DNA of 11,766 nucleotides. Origin: a bacterium. Lineage in GTDB: Bacteria > Bdellovibrionota_C > UBA2361 > OMII01. How positions within the stretch are numbered: position 1 is the stretch's first letter; each line of letters begins with the position of its first letter. Positions 6,507-11,766 of the stretch are shown piece after piece. Both the position numbers and the translations under genes were made by a program. Under the pieces are notes generated by a model. It searched no databases and was not told where the DNA came from. It saw nothing but the letters and a program-made list of their open reading frames with translations. The stretch is from assembly GCA_017853915.1 (NCBI GenBank), contig JAFMIS010000033.1, forward strand, positions 1 through 11,766, read 5' to 3'.

Positions 6507-8680
6507 TTGCCCCCCGTAATAGTTTTCACCAAGGAGCCGGGATTGAGAAGGGCAAGCACTCTTTTTGACAGAGGGATGGACGTGCGATGAGCGCGGGCCC
6601 GCATGATCGCCAAGAGGACGCGATCGGATGATGGTCGGGAGGTTTTGCTATAAGCGCTCGTTACAAGGAGCTCTGAAATGTCTCTCAGTAGACCGCGTGG
6701 GGAGCGATTGGCAAATTCGGATCGGGTTTCTCCGTACTCACGACTAAGCCCTGCGTCGTGCAGGAATGAGGCGAGAGATATGTATCCCCAGCGCAGTTTA
6801 AGTTGAGGTGATGGAGCGATTCGCCATCCCTCGCGCAGCAGGATCTTAAAAATCACGCAGAGAGTAAGGAGTGTTAGTAGTGTTCCGACAACATGATGGC
6901 GAGAGGGAGTCCAGAGGGGCTCAGGGTCCTGCATTCCTGGCTCATCCTTTGATGTGTCGGTAGGCAGGATCTCCTCTCCAGGTTCCAGAACTCCCATCAG
7001 CTCTTCAAGCAGCTTGGAGTCGACCTGAGTTTCCGCGTGACTCTCGACCTGGTCTGGCTGCACATCAAAGGGGACCCATCCGATGCCGGCGATAAAGACC
7101 TCAGCCCATGCATGTCGATCACTCATGCGAAGTAAGATGTGCCCATCTTTCGCCTGGCTGAGATCGGTCAGATAGCCGGTACCGATGCGGGCTGGAATGC
7201 CGAGCGATCGCGCCATGTACACCAGGGCATGTGCGAAGTGTACGCAGTAACCCCGATGGTCACCAAATAAAAACGGCGCGACGGGATCCTCGTCCGGCTT
7301 TACGGTATGATTAGGGGTCAGGGTGTAGATTGCGGTGCGGGAGAGGTAATTGGTAAGCGCCAGCATCTTCTCGATCGGCTGTGAAGCGTCCTTGGTGACC
7401 TCGCGGGCGAGATCTGAGTATCGGCGATCGGGGTGAAGAGCCAGGTAGTGCTCTCGCACATCAGGGGTCCAACGAGGATCTCCAACGGGGGTCGAGCTTA
7501 GTTGTGAGACTGAGTACGCGGGAGCCACTGAATACGCCCGGTAGGTTGCTTTGAAACGATTAGGGCGGGGATTCTTGAGTTGAACGATCGAAACCGGGTA
7601 ATCAACGGCGAAGGCGTGGTCGTGTTCAGCCAAAAGATACACTGATTGCACCAAGGGGGTGCGTTGGCCTAATTCAGCGTCCTCCTGTCGTGAAAATGTA
7701 TCGCGCGAGCCGGTGACAGGCAGATCGGAATCATAGGCGCGACCGGCGAATACCATCTCTTTGCCGTTAAATGAGGAGAGAGCGCTCTCGCGCATGTACA
7801 TCATCGGGCTAAACGGATTGTTTGCGTAGTCTCCCTCAAGTCGCACCAGCGCCGCTGGTTGGTTGGTGCTGCCCAGAGCGGATTGAAAGCTAAGTGGACT
7901 TACTCCGGATTCGCTGTTCATCCCAACGCCATTCGCGACTCGTGCCAACATAATCGCGTTAAAGTGAGCGTATACCATCTGCTGAATGATGTAGAGAATC
8001 GCTATGACTGTGGCCGCGAGAGTTGTGCCAAGAAGCCACTGTCTTTTTGATGTGGAGCGTTGCACCCGTTCCCGTTCCGCGAGGGGGCGAGTCGCGAGGG
8101 ATGCGCAGTACAGGTAGGCTATGCCTAAGACGAGAAGCGAAGAGCCGACCACTATCAGCATCGCTAAGTGATCCATCCCCAGTCGCCATGCCAGAGAAGA
8201 CACGATCTTCGGCTGATCGAGATGAAAATCTCGGTGGCTGGCGAAGAGAAGCACTCCTCCGAGCAGAGTTACTACCGTTTCAACGATGATACCCAGTCGC
8301 GCGCGCCAAAAGATCCAGGTGGTAATCGACCAGACGATCGCTGAAATGAGACAGGTGCCAACATGGAGTTGGAATTCGTCCACCCCGAACCCGGTCGCGC
8401 CGCTCAACCGAGCGCCTTCATGAATAAGCCAGAAGAGAGCCGAATTGGTGGCTACTAGTCCCAGCAACGCCACAAAGAACCCGATCGAGGTAAGTCGAGT
8501 GTGAGCGACGCGAGAAGTAATGAGCATGCCGAGTATGCCAGCCGTCGCGACAAAAGCGGGAGGTGTTCCCAGAGAAACGAGAGCGTTGAGGCCGAACGTG
8601 GCAACGGCGATCCAGAACGCGCGAAAGAGAAGGGTGATCTTGAAGAATGGGATGGACGCGGCGCGATCTGGCGTGCTCAT
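6500..8680 (-). CDS. TgpA-like membrane protein with transglutaminase-fold domain
   Basis: 726 residues from the ATG at 8680. A more upstream GTG/ATG-type start at 8710 is in frame, but GGGAGG seven bases before 8680 and the ATGA overlap with the previous stop favour 8680. There are about seven transmembrane segments in residues 15-240 and another at about 597-615. Between them is a large extracytoplasmic part with a transglutaminase-like core: C479 in GYCVHFAHA, H523 in RHAWAEVF and D539 in WVPFDVQP, a full Cys-His-Asp triad. The preceding text ALTNYLSRTAIYTL and following GIPARIGTGYL also fit the family. The C-terminal cytoplasmic part (GLSREYGETRSEFANRSP) resembles DUF4129, the usual tail of TgpA proteins. 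Members act on envelope proteins or peptides; the actual reaction, crosslinking or hydrolysis, is generally not known. It sits between the DUF58 and TPR genes in a coupled operon. Confidence 0.92.
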   Translation of the reverse strand: MSTPDRAASIPFFKITLLFRAFWIAVATFGLNALVSLGTPPAFVATAGILGMLITSRVAHTRLTSIGFFVALLGLVATNSALFWLIHEGARLSGATGFGVDEFQLHVGTCLISAIVWSITTWIFWRARLGIIVETVVTLLGGVLLFASHRDFHLDQPKIVSSLAWRLGMDHLAMLIVVGSSLLVLGIAYLYCASLATRPLAERERVQRSTSKRQWLLGTTLAATVIAILYIIQQMVYAHFNAIMLARVANGVGMNSESGVSPLSFQSALGSTNQPAALVRLEGDYANNPFSPMMYMRESALSSFNGKEMVFAGRAYDSDLPVTGSRDTFSRQEDAELGQRTPLVQSVYLLAEHDHAFAVDYPVSIVQLKNPRPNRFKATYRAYSVAPAYSVSQLSSTPVGDPRWTPDVREHYLALHPDRRYSDLAREVTKDASQPIEKMLALTNYLSRTAIYTLTPNHTVKPDEDPVAPFLFGDHRGYCVHFAHALVYMARSLGIPARIGTGYLTDLSQAKDGHILLRMSDRHAWAEVFIAGIGWVPFDVQPDQVESHAETQVDSKLLEELMGVLEPGEEILPTDTSKDEPGMQDPEPLWTPSRHHVVGTLLTLLTLCVIFKILLREGWRIAPSPQLKLRWGYISLASFLHDAGLSREYGETRSEFANRSPRGLLRDISELLVTSAYSKTSRPSSDRVLLAIMRARAHRTSIPLSKRVLALLNPGSLVKTITGGKW

Positions 8681-10005
8681 ACAAATACCTCCCACTGCCT
8701 CGCGAGGCATGAAGTGAGAAACGCTCGATAATTGTCAGCGGAGGCGTGTTCTGTCTCCGCGGTGGGAGGGGTAATTAAAAGTTTAAGCGTCTTACGCGCG
8801 AGTGAGGGAGATGATTGAATTCGCAGTTGTCTCGGTTCAGCGAGGCAGAAGATCGGTTCAATGCCTTGAGTTCCGAGCCACGCCCCTAGTTGTCGAATAG
8901 CCTCGGCCTCCGAGCCATCGGCAACTCGGGCGCCCGCGACAAACAAGACCATCTTGCGCACGGTTAATTTCGCGTGTTCTCGGCAGTGATCGAGAACTTC
9001 CTGGGTGGCCTCGATGAGGCCCTGGTGAGAAGCGCGCGCGGCATCCCAGACGGAATCGATCAGCAGCTGTTCGCACTGAGCAGCGTCAGTAGCTAGAGCT
9101 CGGCCGCGGGAGCCTTCGCATCCAACAACCACGTCTAGTTTTAGTTCTTTGAGCGATCGCACATACGCGATAGCTTTGCCGCACAGGTCGTCGTCGTGAG
9201 GACGCGCGAGCACTACAATAGTCACGAAGCCCTCGGGTGTCATGGACGCTTCGGGGTGTCGGGAAAGAAGCTCGCCGCTCTTTGCGAAGGCTTTCCACAC
9301 TATTTTCTTTAAGCCGTCCGACGGGTGATACGGCTTTATATCGAAGGGATCGCCGTGACGATGCAACATGTCAGTAACGAGATCGCCGGGTCGTTGAGTC
9401 GAACTGAGAAGGGGCAGGGTTGTGTCAGGGACGAAAGGTGGTTGTATCAGTACGGAACTTTGTGCTGGTATGAGCCATGAAAATTTCGCGAGACCAGTTA
9501 TGTCGCGAATAACGCATCGAATACCTCGAATGTCCCAAGAGCCACGGTGCGGGAAAGAGAGATCGAGAGGAACTTTTCTCTCCTTTGATGAAGAGCCAAA
9601 TATCTTCACGATGCTTGGTGAACTACCCTCGTAATCGAATTCAAGCGAGCAGGCAAGGTAGGTGCCGGGAAGAATTCTGGCCGGACGGAGCGTAAGCACG
9701 ACGCGCGCGAGGTCATGTGGAGTAACGGGAGTGTTTGGCGCGGAGACCGAGAGAAGTGTTTTTGTTCTGAGCCGCACTCCCTGACCAACGACAAGGAAGA
9801 TCGATATCTTCACTATCGCCACAAGTCCGAAGGCGAGAGCCGCTGATACAATATCGGAGCTGTGGGGTACAGGGCCAATGAGAAGATAGAGCCCGACGAG
9901 TAGGAGGGCTGAGCTCTGTGGAGTAAGGGGTAACCAGGTCCGCATGCGACGGAGTGGTCCAGTAGTCCGCGAGAGAAAGGAGAGCGCTATTCGAAGAAGT
10001 TTCAT
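8677..10005 (-). CDS. DUF58 domain-containing protein
   Basis: About 442 residues from ATG 10005. A GTG at 10020 is also possible; neither start has a clear ribosome site. Two hydrophobic helices near the N-terminus (about 25-45 and 50-75) anchor it in the membrane. A beta-rich segment follows. The DUF58 signature lies at about 213-245: HGDPFDIKPYHPSDGLKKIV, then WKAFAKSGELLSRHPE. The consensus is R-x-Y-x-x-G-D-x-x-R-x-I-x-W-K-x-x-A; here Lys replaces the first Arg and Ser-Asp replaces Gly-Asp, while I-x-W-K-x-x-A-K is kept. The C-terminal part (VTIVVLARPHD, MVLFVAGARVADG, GIEPIFCLAEPR) looks like an alpha/beta, vWA-like fold. DUF58 proteins are standard partners of MoxR ATPases. It is the first gene of the four-gene operon, so the operon promoter should lie in 10006-10257. 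Confidence 0.9.
   Translation of the reverse strand: MKLLRIALSFLSRTTGPLRRMRTWLPLTPQSSALLLVGLYLLIGPVPHSSDIVSAALAFGLVAIVKISIFLVVGQGVRLRTKTLLSVSAPNTPVTPHDLARVVLTLRPARILPGTYLACSLEFDYEGSSPSIVKIFGSSSKERKVPLDLSFPHRGSWDIRGIRCVIRDITGLAKFSWLIPAQSSVLIQPPFVPDTTLPLLSSTQRPGDLVTDMLHRHGDPFDIKPYHPSDGLKKIVWKAFAKSGELLSRHPEASMTPEGFVTIVVLARPHDDDLCGKAIAYVRSLKELKLDVVVGCEGSRGRALATDAAQCEQLLIDSVWDAARASHQGLIEATQEVLDHCREHAKLTVRKMVLFVAGARVADGSEAEAIRQLGAWLGTQGIEPIFCLAEPRQLRIQSSPSLARKTLKLLITPPTAETEHASADNYRAFLTSCLARQWEVFV
8688..8693 (-). promoter_or_regulatory. Shine-Dalgarno site GGGAGG deciding the transglutaminase start at 8680
   Basis: On the minus strand GGGAGG stands seven bases before ATG 8680, within the last codons of the DUF58 gene. 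The start and the DUF58 stop overlap as ATGA (8680-8677). This argues against the in-frame start ten codons upstream. Confidence 0.75.
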
Positions 10006-10257
10006 GTCAGAGTGGCCCACGAGTCGCTTACGGAATTAAGGTGTTGGACGTCCAGTTGGGTCATAAAAGTCTGGTATCGGTATTACTCGTGTGTTGTGAG
10101 GGCGTTCGCGGTGGTAATAGAATAGCCTAACCACCTGAAAATGCTTGCTTTTGGTTCGAAAAAACTCCTCTGTGTACGATGCATCAAATAGCCGACTGGT
10201 TACATGCCTTACGATTAGCTTGTCGTAACATTCCTCTTACATCACAGTAGGGTACCA
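10006..10257. other. Divergent promoter region between the DUF58 operon and the UvrA-like gene
   Basis: About 250 bp with no gene. It contains a perfect 10-bp palindrome TGGACGTCCA (10045-10054) on the DUF58 side. On the UvrA-like side an inverted repeat TTACGA-N8-TCGTAA (10209-10228) lies 29 bp before the ATG at 10258. A weak rightward promoter candidate is TTGGTT (10151-10156), 18 bases, TACGAT (10175-10180). I could not pick a convincing promoter for the leftward operon. Confidence 0.4.
10209..10228. promoter_or_regulatory. Inverted repeat TTACGA-N8-TCGTAA upstream of the UvrA-like gene
   Basis: Perfect 6-bp arms with an 8-bp spacer, 29 bp before the ATG at 10258, in the usual position for an operator. 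The repeat is seen in the sequence; binding by a regulator is inferred. Confidence 0.3.
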
Positions 10258-11766
10258 ATGACAGCCGATCAGGGAAAGGAGTTCATAGCGCGTATGGTCG
10301 AATCGTCGACCCCGCGCGTAGTCGTGTCTGACGCGCTTTACCTGGGGCTGCGCTCAGCGATTGAACGGGTCGATCTGGATGTTTTTGGCTCCACGGTGGC
10401 TTTCTCCACGGTGGTTTTTGTGTGCCCGAGCACTTCTCGCCCCAGTCACCCAAGGATGCTTCGTGCTGAGCTTGGCGTGCTCCCTCATTCCCTCATGCAT
10501 CAGTTGGAGCTCTTTGACCCAATCGTTGAGGTAGTAGTGTCGGGTCTTCACCCACGATGCGATTCGTGTGGTGAGTTGGCGCTGCGTCCAACACACTTGA
10601 GGGATCTCGTGTTACCATACGACGGCTTTTTAGTTGCTAGTGTTGGAGATGATCAGGAGACCCTCTCTCTCAAGGAGCGCTGCGAGTTGTTAGGAGTTGA
10701 GAGAGCTGTGGTAGGCGAGCGGCTGACTCGCGTTGACGACCTCAACAATGAAGAGGGCGAGGCTGTTCTCGCGGTAATAGCGTCAAACCAGAGGGCAAGC
10801 ATCGAAGAGGAGATCGAGCGATGGTTTCGACGTGGAGGCAGCGAGCTCAACATTCGTCTCTATCCAGATCGCTCCTCATGTGGAGTCCTTGTTGGAAGTG
10901 TCTCGCGCTCGTGGCGATGCCCCTCGTGTTCGCGCGCTCTTGAGTCTCCCTCTCGACAGGATCTATCGAAGCTTCCGCCATGCGAGCGATGTCGGGGTGA
11001 TGGTTGGATTTTGTCGGAGGGTCGATACGTCGCGTGTCGGGATTGTGAGGGATTCGGTTCTTGTGCCTCAGTTCGAAACTTTTCCTTTCAAGAGATATCG
11101 CTCTCTTCTCTCGCCGCGCTCTCTTTTCGCGAATTGCTTGTTCGAATACGCCAGGGTATTTCCACGGACGCGAGCGCACTACTTCGTCAAAAATTAGAGA
11201 TAGTATGTGATGGTGGTCTTGGCGACTATCCTCTCGGAGCCGCGGTGGAGATGATGTCTCAAGGGGAGAGGTCGATCGTCTCAGCCGTTGTTGTGGCGCT
11301 TTCGAGGCTCTCCGATGTCTCGCTCGTAGTTGATGGAGAGAGTCTGGGCATGGGCGTATCTGAGGAGATACCGATGGCCCTGCGTCCGTTTGTAAAAGTT
11401 GTGATCCCAGAGACCCGTCACATTCCGGCACGTCGACGAGTTCAGGCTGAGGGAGTCGCATTGGACTTGCGCGCAATCGAGCGAGGGCCTCTCTCTATCC
11501 CGAGAATATCTTTTCCGATAGGAGGGATCACCTCGATACGCGGACCTGTGGGCTCAGGGAAGACCTTGTTATTGGCAACTATCGCTGAGCGCTTCAGTAA
11601 GCGGAATAAGCTCGCTCATCTGTGTTTGTTTCCGGGTTTGAAGCGCTGTCACCGAATCGCGGGGACTGAAGAGGGGTATGAGTTTGTTCTGGATCTTGTT
11701 GGACTCTCGGAGGAGATCGCGCATGAGATAACGCGCACTCGAGCCGCCAAGGAAGCCGGCCTTCAG
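10258..11766 (+). CDS. Divergent UvrA-family ABC ATPase, cut by the right window edge
   Basis: The frame from ATG 10258 stays open for 503 codons to the window edge, so the C-terminus is missing. UvrA is the DNA-damage sensor of excision repair, a double ABC ATPase with zinc modules. Landmarks found in UvrA order are: SDALYLGLRSAIERVDLDV (24-42, like the RGAxxHNLKNIDLxIP start of NBD I); GLHPRCDSCGE (96-106); C221PSC224 and C242ERCRGDGW (zinc module I); ACRDCEGFG (259-267); MSQGE (333-337, degenerate LSGGE); LVVDGESLG (356-364, Walker B with the catalytic Glu replaced by Gly); a perfect P-loop GPVGSGKT (429-436); and RTRAAKEAGL (493-502, like TPEAxxRGY). No P-loop is present in the first NBD. 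The interval between zinc module I and the CxxC-x-G segment is far shorter than in UvrA. A later in-frame ATG (10294), 12 bases after AAAGGAG, gives an N-terminus closer to that of UvrA and may be the true start. Its function is unknown; intact repair activity is doubtful. Confidence 0.8.
   Translation, partial: MTADQGKEFIARMVESSTPRVVVSDALYLGLRSAIERVDLDVFGSTVAFSTVVFVCPSTSRPSHPRMLRAELGVLPHSLMHQLELFDPIVEVVVSGLHPRCDSCGELALRPTHLRDLVLPYDGFLVASVGDDQETLSLKERCELLGVERAVVGERLTRVDDLNNEEGEAVLAVIASNQRASIEEEIERWFRRGGSELNIRLYPDRSSCGVLVGSVSRSWRCPSCSRALESPSRQDLSKLPPCERCRGDGWILSEGRYVACRDCEGFGSCASVRNFSFQEISLSSLAALSFRELLVRIRQGISTDASALLRQKLEIVCDGGLGDYPLGAAVEMMSQGERSIVSAVVVALSRLSDVSLVVDGESLGMGVSEEIPMALRPFVKVVIPETRHIPARRRVQAEGVALDLRAIERGPLSIPRISFPIGGITSIRGPVGSGKTLLLATIAERFSKRNKLAHLCLFPGLKRCHRIAGTEEGYEFVLDLVGLSEEIAHEITRTRAAKEAGLQ

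Noticed and set aside
8681..8710. Longer N-terminus of the transglutaminase protein starting at 8710
   Set aside because: The GGGAGG site and ATGA overlap point to 8680, and the extra ten residues add nothing recognisable.
10354..10853. Minus-strand frames under the start of the UvrA-like gene
   Set aside because: They overlap the CxxC-bearing UvrA-like frame, which explains the sequence better.
10832..11476. Open frames of 121 codons (plus) and 209 codons (minus) in the right part
   Set aside because: Both lie inside the 503-codon UvrA-like frame, are rich in Arg and Ser as expected of shadow frames, and show no domain.

Overview
The window looks like chromosome from a bacterium of undetermined phylum. 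Genes are dense, several overlap by a few bases, Shine-Dalgarno sites are clear at many starts, and several products carry export signals. There is no rRNA, tRNA or CRISPR array, and no intact transposase. The DUF58 / transglutaminase / TPR / MoxR gene set and the NPQ..LFEQ-type secreted beta-domain protein occur in several Gram-negative-type phyla, including the PVC group, but nothing here fixes the taxonomy.

Left part (1-3473). A possible decayed IS terminus with a 50-bp-period bipartite repeat lies at the left edge. Next comes a leftward gene for a secreted two-domain beta protein (161-916), then a long non-coding stretch of about 430 bp. A rightward two-gene operon follows. Its first gene (1350-2624) encodes an exported protein with five to six copies of a 19-20-residue Cys-rich repeat joined to a C-terminal Hint (Hedgehog/intein) self-processing domain. 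Its second gene (2631-3473) is a secreted protein I do not recognise.

Middle part (3542-10005, all leftward). This is a tightly overlapping four-gene operon, in transcription order DUF58 protein, TgpA-like membrane transglutaminase, exported TPR protein and MoxR AAA+ ATPase. Junction overlaps are 4, 7 and 17 bp. The set resembles the known MoxR-DUF58-transglutaminase modules, but MoxR is last rather than first and a TPR gene has been inserted. A plausible reading is a chaperone-like ATPase, a DUF58 partner and a periplasmic-facing transglutaminase-fold enzyme acting at the cell envelope with a TPR scaffold.

Right part (10258-11766, rightward, cut by the window edge). An uninterrupted 503-codon reading frame with no stop before the edge encodes a highly divergent UvrA-family ABC ATPase. 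It keeps recognisable UvrA landmarks in order: CxxC zinc pairs, a degenerate signature and Walker B, a perfect second P-loop, and the TPEAxxxG-like segment. It appears to have lost the first P-loop and the catalytic glutamate of the first Walker B, and it is much shorter than UvrA between the first zinc module and the signature. It is the most unusual gene in the window. The Cys-repeat/Hint protein is the second point of interest.
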